Under the pieces are notes generated by a model. It was not told the DNA's origin. It did not search any database and worked only from the letters and a program-made list of their open reading frames with translations. Below, one piece after another: positions 51,554 to 59,460 of a stretch of 64,000 nucleotides of DNA. This DNA is from Verrucosispora sp. NA02020. GTDB taxonomy: Bacteria; Actinomycetota; Actinomycetes; Mycobacteriales; Micromonosporaceae. The DNA lies in the NCBI RefSeq assembly GCF_013364215.1, contig NZ_CP054923.1, positions 744,001-808,000 on the forward strand, in the 5' to 3' direction. Positions within the stretch are counted from its first letter, which is position 1. The number at the start of each line of letters is the position of its first letter. The position numbers and the translations under genes are program-made.

Positions 51554-51604
51554 CGGGGACTGTCGCGCGTCCCGTCCGGGATGCCACGGTCACGGGGAGA
51601 CGAT

Positions 51605-51610
51605 GAGGAG
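51605..51610 (+). promoter_or_regulatory. Ribosome binding site deciding the start at GTG 51618
   Basis: GAGGAG lies 7 nt before GTG 51618. For the alternative in-frame ATG at 51603 the only purine-rich stretch, GGGGAGA at 51594-51600, is just 2-3 nt away. The GTG start is therefore preferred; it shortens the protein by five residues. Confidence 0.65.
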
Positions 51611-51617
51611 CCGTGGC

Positions 51618-53738
51618 GTGGTCACCCACCTTCCCTTGATCACCCGTCCGATGGCGGAGCTCTGCGCCGACGGACGTACGGTGTTCCTGCCCGGCGGGGC
51701 GATGGCGGTCGTAACCGACGAGATCCCCACGGCGGACGACCCGTTCCTCCAGTGGGCCGCTGCCGCTGCCCGGGTCTCCGGCCCACTGGCCACTCCGTTG
51801 TTCCCGCAGGAGGACTCGGAGCTGCTGCGTCGCATGCTGGCCCGGCAGTCGGCCGAAGACCTCGACCTGACTCCGGTGCACTGGCCGGAGTCGGCCGGGC
51901 CGGTGACCCTGCCGGCTCTGGCGGAGTGGGCCGACGACCTGCGACTTCCCGCGCAGGTGCTGCGTGCCCAGCTCGACGGCGACGGCACGACGGACGAGCC
52001 GGTGCCGTACGGGCCGCATCGCGTCGTCGACCTGGACGCCGAGGGCCGGATCACCGCCCCCGGCACCGGCGTCACGGTGCGGCTGGCGCCGATGGCACAC
52101 CGCGAGCCGTCGCCCTGGGCGGACGTACCCGCCGGGGCGTTGGAGATGCTGTCCGGGAAGCCGTACCTCTCCGGGCGGATCGTCTTCTCCGCCGACGGTG
52201 TCGAGGTCGGCCTGCCGGCGGCGCTGACCAACCACCGGCACCGCGCGGCACTGCGTACCCACGGCCTGCGCTTCACCTCCGGCGACGACGCCCTCGCGGC
52301 GACCGGAGCCGAGCGGGTGGACGAGCCGACCGGGTACGTCGACCTGGCGTACCGGATGGACCAGGCCGGTGCCGGCGCACACGCCGTGGTCGTCGTGGAC
52401 GGCCCGGACGGCGAGTCGATCCATCTGGCGGTGAACGACGGGGCCCGCAACCTCTCGCTGCTCGGCCCGGACGGGTCGGTGCTGCTGCCCGCCACCGAAT
52501 CCGGCCGGATCCGACTCGCCCTGTACCCCGGGGAGCCGGTGAGCGTCGAGGAGCGACTGATCCAGATCGCTGCGGCTTCGACTGGTAGCTCGGCCGCGGT
52601 GTCCACCGGACCTTCCTGGGCGGAGACCACCCGCAACGAGGTCGCGCTCCACAGCTGGCAGGCGGCCGACGGCACGGGCCGGGTCATGGAGATCATCGGC
52701 CCGGCGACGGCGGTGTCCACACACGACCTGGGCGTACTGGCGGAGGCGGCCGAGTACCTCGACCAGCCGATCATCGTGCTGGCCACCGAACGGCCCGGTC
52801 GGCGTCCCGCCCCGGAGCAGGTGTCGCTGCTGAACCGGCGTCTCTTCGTGCACCTGGGTGAGTCGGTCCTGGCCGGCGGTCATGACCCGGTGCCGGTCGT
52901 CTACACCCGCGCGTCCGCGTCGCCGGAACTCACCAGGGTGCTCGACGAGTACGGCGCGCCACTGGTGTACGAGGCACCCGGGCTCTCCGCGCCGGGTGCG
53001 GGCGGAATGCCGCTGCTCAACCTGGGCAGCGCGTGGACGGCGCGGCGACCGGGTGGCTCCCCGGGCGGGGGTGGCCAGACGGCACCGCCCGTCGTGGACG
53101 CGCTCAGCGTGGACCTGATCGAGGCGGCCACCGGTCTGCGCCGGGCTCCCGCGTTCACACCGCCGACCGTCCCGGTGGTGTCGTTCCTGTCCGCCTCGCT
53201 GACCGATCCGCAGGCCATCGTGTCCGGGCTGGACCGCGCCGGCCCGGCCCTGCCCGACCAGCACTCCCAGTTGCGCGATGCGGTGCACCGGGTTCCGTCC
53301 CTCGCCGGCTACCACGCGGTGCTCAGCCTGGCCAAGCCCCTGCTCCTCGACGGCCCGGCCCGGCCCGGCGGCGCGGCGGGCACCCGTGGTGCGGTTGGTG
53401 CCGGTGGCGCGGCCGGCTCCGCAGCGCAACTCGGCGCGATGGCGCCGATGCTCGCCGACCTGGCCGGGGTGTCGTTCGACGACCGGGCCAGCCACGCGAT
53501 CCTGGCCGCGATCGGCGATCTGATCGAGGGCAACCGGTCGGCCGACGAGGTGACGACCGCCATCTGGGCGTTCAAGGACGACCTGCCGCGCGGCGGTGCG
53601 GTCCGGGCGAACTGGATCCGCAAGATCAATGCGCTGGTGCCGTTGGTGGCCGAGGGCCACCGGGAACCCCTCACACAGATCCAGGAGGCGATCATGACCT
53701 GTCCCGACCCGGACAGACAAGCCCGTCCCGGCGACTGA
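51618..53738 (+). CDS. Uncharacterised protein between the giant gene and eccC, ~706 aa
   Basis: This protein of 706 aa (711 aa from ATG 51603) has no signal peptide and no membrane segment and is not a family I recognise. It has alpha/beta segments around residues 70-300, including GAHAVVVVDGPDGESIHLAV and SLLGPDGSVLLP, whose pattern is loosely like papain-fold (Tox-PL) domains; the expected catalytic Cys motif is absent. A second alpha/beta part (about 350-460) has LDQPIIVLATE and an HDLGVLAEAAEYL helix, similar in layout to the B-type modules of the giant protein. A Gly/Ala-rich linker (about residues 585-608) precedes a helical C-terminus. The gene starts 64 bp after the giant gene and ends 55 bp before eccC, so it is probably co-transcribed. 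It may be a partner or chaperone-like component of the giant protein; that is inference. Confidence 0.85.
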   Translation: MVTHLPLITRPMAELCADGRTVFLPGGAMAVVTDEIPTADDPFLQWAAAAARVSGPLATPLFPQEDSELLRRMLARQSAEDLDLTPVHWPESAGPVTLPALAEWADDLRLPAQVLRAQLDGDGTTDEPVPYGPHRVVDLDAEGRITAPGTGVTVRLAPMAHREPSPWADVPAGALEMLSGKPYLSGRIVFSADGVEVGLPAALTNHRHRAALRTHGLRFTSGDDALAATGAERVDEPTGYVDLAYRMDQAGAGAHAVVVVDGPDGESIHLAVNDGARNLSLLGPDGSVLLPATESGRIRLALYPGEPVSVEERLIQIAAASTGSSAAVSTGPSWAETTRNEVALHSWQAADGTGRVMEIIGPATAVSTHDLGVLAEAAEYLDQPIIVLATERPGRRPAPEQVSLLNRRLFVHLGESVLAGGHDPVPVVYTRASASPELTRVLDEYGAPLVYEAPGLSAPGAGGMPLLNLGSAWTARRPGGSPGGGGQTAPPVVDALSVDLIEAATGLRRAPAFTPPTVPVVSFLSASLTDPQAIVSGLDRAGPALPDQHSQLRDAVHRVPSLAGYHAVLSLAKPLLLDGPARPGGAAGTRGAVGAGGAAGSAAQLGAMAPMLADLAGVSFDDRASHAILAAIGDLIEGNRSADEVTTAIWAFKDDLPRGGAVRANWIRKINALVPLVAEGHREPLTQIQEAIMTCPDPDRQARPGD

Positions 53739-53770
53739 ACGGGAGGTCACCCCGGCCCGTCGTGGAGGAC

Positions 53771-53797
53771 ATGAACGAGCGGAGCGTGGCCGGATGA
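53771..53797 (+). other. 8-codon mini-ORF overlapping the eccC start (ATGA)
   Basis: ATG 53771 opens an eight-codon frame (MNERSVAG) whose TGA at 53795-53797 overlaps the eccC ATG (53794) in the classical ATGA arrangement. A GGAGG (53764-53768) lies only 2 nt upstream. It could act as a coupling leader for eccC translation, or arise by chance in GC-rich DNA. Confidence 0.25.
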
Positions 53798-56700
53798 GCC
53801 GGGTCGCCTTCCACCGTCCGGCCCGTCACATCCTTCCGGCGCTGCCGACGGACCGGATCGTGCTGCCCGTACCCCCCGAGGTGCCGGACGCCTCGACCGG
53901 TTCGCACGCCTGGAACCTGGTCCTGCCGCTGATCAGCAGCGTCGGCATGGCCGCGTACATGGTCAGCTTCGGGCAGCCGGCGACCATCATCCTCGGCTCG
54001 GTCTTCTTCTTCTCCTCGATCGCCGCCGTCGTCTTCCTCTTCCTCGGACAGCGGCGTACCCGAGGGGTCACGGCCCGCAAACAGCGCCGCCGGTACCGCA
54101 GCCACCTGCGGCTCGTGCGGGACCAGGCGCGGCAGAGCGCCAACGCGCAACGCGCCGCCTCCGCGCTCGCCAACCCCGAACCGGCCCGGCTCTGGTCGAT
54201 CGGCGTCGGCGGCCACCGCGTCTGGGAACGCCGTCGCGACGACGCCGACTTCCTCCAGGTCCGGCTCGGCCGGGGTACGGTCCGACTGACCACCCCGATC
54301 GAACTCGACGCGAAGATCGACCCGCTGACCGACTACGACTGGGAGTCGCAGGAGGCCGCCGAACGACTGGTGGAACGACTCGGCGTGGTACCCGAGCAGC
54401 CGATGGTGGTCGACATCGGCCGGGCCGGGGTGATCAGCCTGCTCGGCCCACCGCCGGCCACCGCCGAGGTCGCCCGCGCTCTGCTCTGCCAGGTCAGCGT
54501 CTTCCACGCGCCGGACGACGTGCTCGTCGCGGTGGAGGCCGGCGGGGACGACCAGTGGCAGTGGGCGAAGTGGCTGCCGCACACCATCGACCCGGAACTG
54601 CGCGGCGAGGCGGGGGAGCTGTCGCTGGTCGGGGAGAGCCCCGCCGCGCTCACCGACTACCTGGAGGCCGAACTCCGACGCCGCCTCGACCAGCAGGGCA
54701 ACCGGCGCCCGACCACCGGCGGACCGACCCTGCCCCGGCTGATCCTGGTGTTCACCAGCTTCGACCCGTTCTCCGAGTGGGGGCGTGGCGAGCTGATGGC
54801 CGCCCTGCTGGCCGGGGCCGGTCCGCATCTCGGCATCACGCTCGTCTTCCTGGTCCAGCGCGAGTCCGACGAACCGAGCCGGGTCAACCTGCGGCTGCGG
54901 TGTGGAGCGGACGGCCAGCTCACCACGGAGGGCAGGGCGGACCTGGTCGTCACACCCGCCACCGACTGCCACGTCGACCGGGTGAGTCTGGGCATGGCCG
55001 AGCTGGTCGCCCGGACCCTGGCACCGCTGCGGCTCAGCGACGAACGGGAGCAGGTCCTCGCCCGCACCGTCTCGCTCACCGAGATGGTGCTCGGCGGTGA
55101 CCCGATGAACTCCGAGATCACCAGCCGCTGGATCGGTGCCGGTGACCCACGGCTGCTGCGCGCCCCGATCGGCACCGACGGGGACGGCCATCCGCTGGTG
55201 CTGGACATCAAGGAGTCGGCGCAGGGCGGCTCCGGCCCGCACGGCCTGATCGTCGGCGCCACCGGCTCAGGCAAGAGCGAGTTGCTGCGGACGCTCGTCA
55301 CCGGCCTGGCCCTGACCCACCCGCCGGAGCTGCTCAGCTTCGTGCTGATCGACTTCAAGGGCGGCGCCGCCTTCGCCCCGTTGACCGGGCTGCCGCACGT
55401 CGCCGGTCTGATCACCAACCTGGCCGACGACGCCGCGATGATCGACCGGGTGCTCGCCGCGTTGATGGGCGAGCAGCAGCGCCGGCAACGCATGCTGCGC
55501 GACGCCGGCAACATCGACTCGGTACGCGAGTACCAGAGCCGCCGCGCGGAGGGTGCCGTCGGCACCGACGGTCGTCCGCTCGACCCGCTGCCGTACCTGC
55601 TGATCGTGGTGGACGAGTTCGGCGAACTGCTCTCCGGCCGGCCGGACTTCGCCGAGTTGTTCGTGCAGATCGGCCGGGTCGGTCGAAGCCTCGGCATGCA
55701 CCTGCTGATGGCCACCCAGCGGCTGGAGGAGGGGCGACTGCGGGGCCTGGACTCCCACCTGTCCTACCGCATCTGCCTGCGTACGTTCAGCGCCAGCGAG
55801 AGCCGTACGGTGATCGGCACCACCGACGCGTACAACCTGCCGCCGATCCCCGGATCCGCGTACCTCAAGGTGGACGAGTCGATCTACCAGCGGTTCCGGG
55901 TAGCGCACGTGTCGGCCGGGTACGTCTCGGCCGAGGAACGCGAACGGGCCAGCGGTGCGAAGCCCCGCAACACCGTCGCGCAGTTCCCGCTGCGGGGATT
56001 GACCCGGATGACCGAGGAAGAGCTGGACGAGCCGCCACCGGCAGCGGAGCGGGGCGGCCAGACCGAGCTGGGCATCGTGGTGGACCGGCTCACCTCGATC
56101 ATCAGCCCGGTGCACCAGGTCTGGCTGCCGCCGTTGCCGAAGGCGCTCGCCCTGGACCACCTGCTCGGCCCGGTCGCCCACCACCCCGGCCGGGGCTACA
56201 GCGCGAAGCACTGGCCGATGACCGGCTCGCTGTCCGTGCCCATCGGCCTGCTCGACCTGCCGTTGAAGCAGGAGCAGGAAACGCTGATGATGGACTTCGG
56301 CGGGGCACACGGCAACATCGCGATCGTCGGCGCACCGCAGACCGGGCGCAGCACGCTGCTGCGGACCCTGATGCTCGCCGGGATGCTCACCCACAGCCCC
56401 GACGAGATGCAGTTCTACTGCGTGGACTTCGGCGGCGGCACGCTGCACACGATGGCCGAGGCGCCGCACGTCGGCTCGGTGGCCGGTCGTAGCGATCGTG
56501 ACCTGGTCAGCCGGATGATCGTCGAGGTCCGGTCGCTGATCAGCGAACGGGAGCAACTGCTCCGCTCCCTCGGTCTGGACTCCATCGCCGACCTGCGGGA
56601 CCTTCGCCGCGCCGGCAAACTGCCCGAGGGCGTACGCGCCGCCGACGTCTTCCTCTTCGTCGACAACTGGGGCGCGCTACGGACCGAGTTCGACTGGGCC

Positions 56701-57843
56701 GACCCGGTCATCAACGAGATCGCGGCCCGTGGACTCGGCGTGGGCGTACACCTGATCATCACCACCGGCCGGTGGAACGACATCCGCCCCGCCCTGCGGG
56801 ACAGCATCGGCACCCGGATCGAGTTGCGCCTCAACGACCCCGCCGAGTCCGAGGTGAACCGTCGGCTCGCCGCCCGGGTGCCGGCGAAGGTGCCCGGCCG
56901 GGGGCTGAGCCTGCCGGGCGTCTACTTCCAGCTCGTCCTGCCCCGGATGGACGGCCAGGACAGCATCGACGGTCTACGCGCGGCCCAGCAGGACGTACTC
57001 GGAAAGATCGCCGCCGGGTGGTCCGGCCCCCCGGCCCCACCGGTACGCCTGCTTCCGGCACGGATCGACGCCGCCGAGGTACCCGCGCCGCCGGACGCCG
57101 CCCCGACCGCCGTACCCATCGGTATCGGCGAGTCCGACCTGAAGCCGGTGACCGTCGACCTGATCCGCGACGACCCGCACTTCCTCGTCTTCGGTGATGC
57201 CGGCTCCGGCAAGTCGACGGCCCTGCGTACCTGGCTGGCGGCGCTCTGCGCGCGCCAGTCCGCCTGGGACGCGCGGGTGGTGCTGCTCGATGCCCGGCTC
57301 TCCCTGCTCGACGCCGTGCCGCAGGACCACCTGGCCGCCTACGCCGGCGACCCGGACACCGCCAGCGCCTACGTCCAGCAGGTGGTCGCGAAGCTCACCG
57401 AGCGGCTGCCACCGGCCGGCATCAGCCCGCAGCGGCTACGCCAGCGGGACTGGTGGGAGGGGCCGGACATCTACGTGGTGGCCGACGACTACGACCTGCT
57501 GCCCACCGGCTCCGCGGCCCCGCTCGCCCCGCTGTCCCGCTTCCTGCCGCAGGCCCGCGACATCGGCCTGCACCTGGTGCTCGCCCGCCGGGTCAGCGGC
57601 ATGGCCCGCGCCATGGCCGACCCGCTGCTCAACCGGGTCAAGGAGATGGGCTGTAGTGGCCTGATCCTCTCCGGCGACAGCCGAGAGGGCGTCGTGCTGG
57701 GCAACGAGCGTGCCGCCGCCCGCCCACCCGGCCGAGGAAGCCTCGTCGAGCGGTCCCAACCGGGCCGACTGATCCAGGTCGCGCTCCCGCCGCCCGTCCC
57801 GGAGACACCCGAGCAGGACGGTCCCGACACCGCCCCGGCGTGA
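53794..57843 (+). CDS. eccC: Type VII secretion ATPase EccC (FtsK/SpoIIIE family)
   Basis: The motor of the ESX/T7SS membrane complex, which recognises WXG100-type substrates and drives them across the cytoplasmic membrane. The 1,349-aa length is normal for a fused EccC. Two membrane segments lie at about 41-59 and 63-85. Three FtsK-type ATPase domains follow. Domain 1 has Walker A GATGSGKS (488-495) and Walker B IVVDE (D607-E608). Domain 2 has GAPQTGRST (846-854), with Arg in place of Lys, and FVDN (D957) without the Glu. Domain 3 has GDAGSGKST (1134-1142) and VADDYD. Domain 1 keeps all canonical residues, and degenerate downstream domains are common in EccC proteins. A GGAG sits 9 nt before the ATG. 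The gene is 55 bp after the preceding gene and 547 bp before the next one. Confidence 0.95.
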   Translation: MSRVAFHRPARHILPALPTDRIVLPVPPEVPDASTGSHAWNLVLPLISSVGMAAYMVSFGQPATIILGSVFFFSSIAAVVFLFLGQRRTRGVTARKQRRRYRSHLRLVRDQARQSANAQRAASALANPEPARLWSIGVGGHRVWERRRDDADFLQVRLGRGTVRLTTPIELDAKIDPLTDYDWESQEAAERLVERLGVVPEQPMVVDIGRAGVISLLGPPPATAEVARALLCQVSVFHAPDDVLVAVEAGGDDQWQWAKWLPHTIDPELRGEAGELSLVGESPAALTDYLEAELRRRLDQQGNRRPTTGGPTLPRLILVFTSFDPFSEWGRGELMAALLAGAGPHLGITLVFLVQRESDEPSRVNLRLRCGADGQLTTEGRADLVVTPATDCHVDRVSLGMAELVARTLAPLRLSDEREQVLARTVSLTEMVLGGDPMNSEITSRWIGAGDPRLLRAPIGTDGDGHPLVLDIKESAQGGSGPHGLIVGATGSGKSELLRTLVTGLALTHPPELLSFVLIDFKGGAAFAPLTGLPHVAGLITNLADDAAMIDRVLAALMGEQQRRQRMLRDAGNIDSVREYQSRRAEGAVGTDGRPLDPLPYLLIVVDEFGELLSGRPDFAELFVQIGRVGRSLGMHLLMATQRLEEGRLRGLDSHLSYRICLRTFSASESRTVIGTTDAYNLPPIPGSAYLKVDESIYQRFRVAHVSAGYVSAEERERASGAKPRNTVAQFPLRGLTRMTEEELDEPPPAAERGGQTELGIVVDRLTSIISPVHQVWLPPLPKALALDHLLGPVAHHPGRGYSAKHWPMTGSLSVPIGLLDLPLKQEQETLMMDFGGAHGNIAIVGAPQTGRSTLLRTLMLAGMLTHSPDEMQFYCVDFGGGTLHTMAEAPHVGSVAGRSDRDLVSRMIVEVRSLISEREQLLRSLGLDSIADLRDLRRAGKLPEGVRAADVFLFVDNWGALRTEFDWADPVINEIAARGLGVGVHLIITTGRWNDIRPALRDSIGTRIELRLNDPAESEVNRRLAARVPAKVPGRGLSLPGVYFQLVLPRMDGQDSIDGLRAAQQDVLGKIAAGWSGPPAPPVRLLPARIDAAEVPAPPDAAPTAVPIGIGESDLKPVTVDLIRDDPHFLVFGDAGSGKSTALRTWLAALCARQSAWDARVVLLDARLSLLDAVPQDHLAAYAGDPDTASAYVQQVVAKLTERLPPAGISPQRLRQRDWWEGPDIYVVADDYDLLPTGSAAPLAPLSRFLPQARDIGLHLVLARRVSGMARAMADPLLNRVKEMGCSGLILSGDSREGVVLGNERAAARPPGRGSLVERSQPGRLIQVALPPPVPETPEQDGPDTAPA

Positions 57844-57910
57844 CCGCCCCGGCGTGACCGCCCCGGTGTGACGTGGACGGCGTGGGAGGGCCGGCGTGAC
57901 GTGGACGCGT
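57827..57910 (+). repeat. Imperfect 14-bp tandem repeat across the eccC stop codon
   Basis: Six consecutive 14-bp blocks: 57827-57840, 57841-57854, 57855-57868, 57869-57882, 57883-57896 and 57897-57910. The second and third blocks read TGACCGCCCCGGCG and TGACCGCCCCGGTG, and the others diverge progressively. The eccC stop TGA (57841-57843) belongs to the second block, so the repeat produces a series of in-phase or near-phase TGA/TGG triplets at the gene end. Confidence 0.75.
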
Positions 57911-57983
57911 GGATTTGCCGGGTATCGGCAGCCACGACCGTCGGCCGGCGACGACGAGCACGGGCTCACGGTCCGTCTCGGGG

Positions 57984-58048
57984 CCTGTCGAGCTGATAGC
58001 GGCAACGAATCACCCTGCCCGACGGCGTGAACGGTTCAGCTCGACAGG
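57984..58048. repeat. Perfect 13-bp inverted repeat with 39-nt spacer
   Basis: CCTGTCGAGCTGA (57984-57996) and its exact complement TCAGCTCGACAGG (58036-58048) are separated by 39 nt. There is no T-run after the second arm. The spacer is long for a standard terminator. It could be a rho-independent-like hairpin, a protein-binding dyad or the ends of a small remnant element. Confidence 0.8.
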
Positions 58049-58056
58049 GCGACACC

Positions 58057-58092
58057 CGAAGTAGACGTGGCGCGCGAAGTAGACGTGGCGCG
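58057..58092 (+). repeat. Perfect 18-bp tandem duplication
   Basis: CGAAGTAGACGTGGCGCG occurs twice without a gap (58057-58074 and 58075-58092). It starts 8 bp after the right arm of the 13-bp inverted repeat. Direct repeats of this kind can be regulator sites or slippage products. Confidence 0.9.
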
Positions 58093-58377
58093 GCGGTGGC
58101 CGAATATCTGCTTCAACGGCGGGCAATTCGCCGGATGTGTTGCGTGGAGTGAAGCAGAGCAGAGGCGGCACACCGGTGGGTACGGACGAGAGCCGGGGAA
58201 GGGGAGGGGTGGCGTCCCCATTACGGGACGTCGGCATAGCCCCCGTATGAGCGTGCGGTGCCACGCCCTGCCGGGGTGGGTGCCGGATGAGGGACTACCG
58301 GCTGCTCCGTGTGTCCTGCGAGGCTGGGGCCATCGTCGCCGACGGCCGTGCGCGGTCGTCCGGAGGCGGATCGGCGA

Positions 58378-58383
58378 GGGAGG
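58378..58383 (+). promoter_or_regulatory. Ribosome binding site deciding the start at GTG 58391
   Basis: GGGAGG ends 7 nt before GTG 58391. The frame is open further upstream to ATG 58067, but that part has no family similarity, poor coding bias and no ribosome binding site. This site fixes the start of the YbaB-like gene. Confidence 0.8.
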
Positions 58384-58390
58384 GGTTGCT

Positions 58391-58708
58391 GTGGTCAGCG
58401 GGCAGGCGGATTTCAGCGAGATGTTGGCTCGGACCCAGGCGCTTGAGCACGAGGTCGCCGAGCTGGCGCAGTCGATGAGCAACTCCGAGGTGGTCGGGTC
58501 GGCGGCCGGCGGGGGCGTGACGGTCACGTTGGCCGACAGCGAGTTCCAGGCGGTGTACATCGACCCGCGCGTGATGGAGACCTGCGACGCGGACGAACTG
58601 GCCGACCTGGTGCTGGCGGCGCTGCGGGACGGGACCGAGCAGTTGCGCGTGCAGGCTGCCGAGCGGATGACGCTACTGACCGAGTCGATCAGCAGGCTGG
58701 CCGGGTAA
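58391..58708 (+). CDS. YbaB/EbfC-family (EspL-like) protein, 105 aa
   Basis: Small nucleoid-associated-type protein. An N-terminal helix (ADFSEMLARTQALEHEVAEL) is followed by a beta sheet with the typical GVTVTLADSEFQAVYIDPRV and a C-terminal helix after the conserved acidic DADELADLVLAAL motif. Length and secondary-structure order agree with YbaB/EbfC proteins. Members of this fold (EspL-type) sit in ESX loci of mycobacteria and other actinobacteria, where they affect substrate stability or regulation; other members bind DNA. Here it heads a short operon and ends 9 bp before the next gene. The start GTG is chosen for its strong ribosome binding site. Confidence 0.88.
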   Translation: MVSGQADFSEMLARTQALEHEVAELAQSMSNSEVVGSAAGGGVTVTLADSEFQAVYIDPRVMETCDADELADLVLAALRDGTEQLRVQAAERMTLLTESISRLAG

Positions 58709-58717
58709 CAACCGATC

Positions 58718-59419
58718 GTGGACCCCACCGAGGCGACGCAGACGCCGGCCCGGCGGGCGGTGCGGTGGCGGTCGGACTTCGTCACCGCGTTCGTCGAGCA
58801 CGCCGGGTCGAAGCCGGCCAGCGACCGGTTGTCGGTCAGGCTACCGACGCTGATCACGGTAACCGCGGTGTGCATGCTGATCTCCCTGGTGGTGGGGATC
58901 TTCTGGCAGCTCATCAGCCCACGATCCAAGGCCGGTGCGGCGGACCCGGGCTACGTCGCGACGGCGGGCTGGGGCTGCGACACCACCAACGACCACGGGT
59001 TCGACGTGCAGGGACGGACCGACCAGTGGCGTACGGTGGCCGACGGCGGATGGTCCGAGGGCGGCTGTCGGGGTACCTTCCAGACACTGCCGATCAGCAA
59101 CGACGCCGACCAGTCGGTCCAGTGGTGGTTCGTCCCGTCCACCGGCGGGCAGTGCCGAGTCGAGGTGTACGTGCCGCGTGGCACGTCCGGCGCCGGCACC
59201 TGGGTGACCAGCGTCCGCTACGAGGTGCTGGCCGGTCGCGGCGGCGCCGCGTACGCCGAGTTCGAGATGAACCAGGCGCAGAACACCGGGCGGTGGGTGG
59301 ACGTCGGCGCGTTCCCGCTGCGCACCAACGAGTTGGCGGTACGCGTGACGGCGCGGGCGGCGGGCGAGGCCGACGCGCGACTCGCGGTCTCCGCCGTACG
59401 TGCCACCTGCGGCCGGTGA
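58718..59419 (+). CDS. Single-pass membrane protein with golvesin-like extracellular domain, 233 aa
   Basis: The N-terminus (1-44) is basic and cytoplasmic; residues 45-66 form one hydrophobic segment without a cleavage site. The outer part (about 79-231) has the pattern of golvesin C-terminal/xly-type beta-sandwich domains: TVADGGWSEGG, QWWFVP, a CRVEVYVP strand and GRWVDVGAFPL. Four cysteines (C87, C117, C146, C231) lie outside the membrane and could form two disulfides. Such domains usually bind polysaccharide or protein surfaces, so a cell-wall-facing accessory role in the secretion system is plausible. GTG 58718 follows the previous stop by 9 bp, without a clear ribosome binding site, which suggests coupling. 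Confidence 0.8.
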   Translation: MDPTEATQTPARRAVRWRSDFVTAFVEHAGSKPASDRLSVRLPTLITVTAVCMLISLVVGIFWQLISPRSKAGAADPGYVATAGWGCDTTNDHGFDVQGRTDQWRTVADGGWSEGGCRGTFQTLPISNDADQSVQWWFVPSTGGQCRVEVYVPRGTSGAGTWVTSVRYEVLAGRGGAAYAEFEMNQAQNTGRWVDVGAFPLRTNELAVRVTARAAGEADARLAVSAVRATCGR

Positions 59420-59449
59420 CGGCCGCCGGCAGGTAGTGAGCCGGAAGAG

Positions 59450-59454
59450 GGAGG
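59450..59454 (+). promoter_or_regulatory. Ribosome binding site of the LysM-like gene
   Basis: GGAGG inside a longer purine run (59446-59458) lies 6 nt before GTG 59461 and supports that start, which also places a complete signal peptide at the N-terminus. Confidence 0.8.
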
Positions 59455-59460
59455 GGAACA

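Larger units (their letters stand above)
57844..58390 (+). other. 547-bp intergenic region without a gene, repeat-containing
   Basis: No reading frame here has convincing start, ribosome binding site and coding bias. The region holds the end of the 14-bp tandem repeat, a 13-bp inverted repeat (57984-58048), a perfect 18-bp tandem duplication (58057-58092) and a small dyad CGGCG/CGCCG (58117-58133). The relatively AT-rich stretch 58100-58145 could host a promoter for the YbaB operon, but I see no convincing -10/-35 pair. It is the only long break in the plus-strand gene run and probably separates two transcription units. Confidence 0.6.

Noticed and set aside
65..51553. Giant gene as a modular PKS, NRPS or siderophore synthase
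   Set aside because: No ketosynthase DTACSSS-like, acyltransferase GHSxG, adenylation or carrier-protein motifs were found anywhere in the translation.
50900..51553. A toxin domain at the extreme C-terminus of the giant protein
   Set aside because: The last ~220 residues are helical and unremarkable, with no HNH, ADP-ribosyltransferase, deaminase or nuclease motif. No small immunity-like gene follows.
51556..51581. Possible terminator hairpins after the giant gene (GGGAC/GTCCC and TCCCG/CGGGA)
   Set aside because: Stems are only 5 bp, they overlap each other, and no T-run follows. The next gene starts within 64 bp, so co-transcription is more likely.
53033..53797. 254-codon frame overlapping the end of the 706-aa gene
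   Set aside because: It is a shadow of the real frame, with Arg/Gly-rich translation; only its last eight codons are noted separately as a mini-ORF.
58067..58390. Upstream extension of the YbaB-like gene to ATG 58067
   Set aside because: The extra 108 residues have no similarity to the family, contain the 18-bp tandem duplication and lack a ribosome binding site. GTG 58391 has an excellent one.
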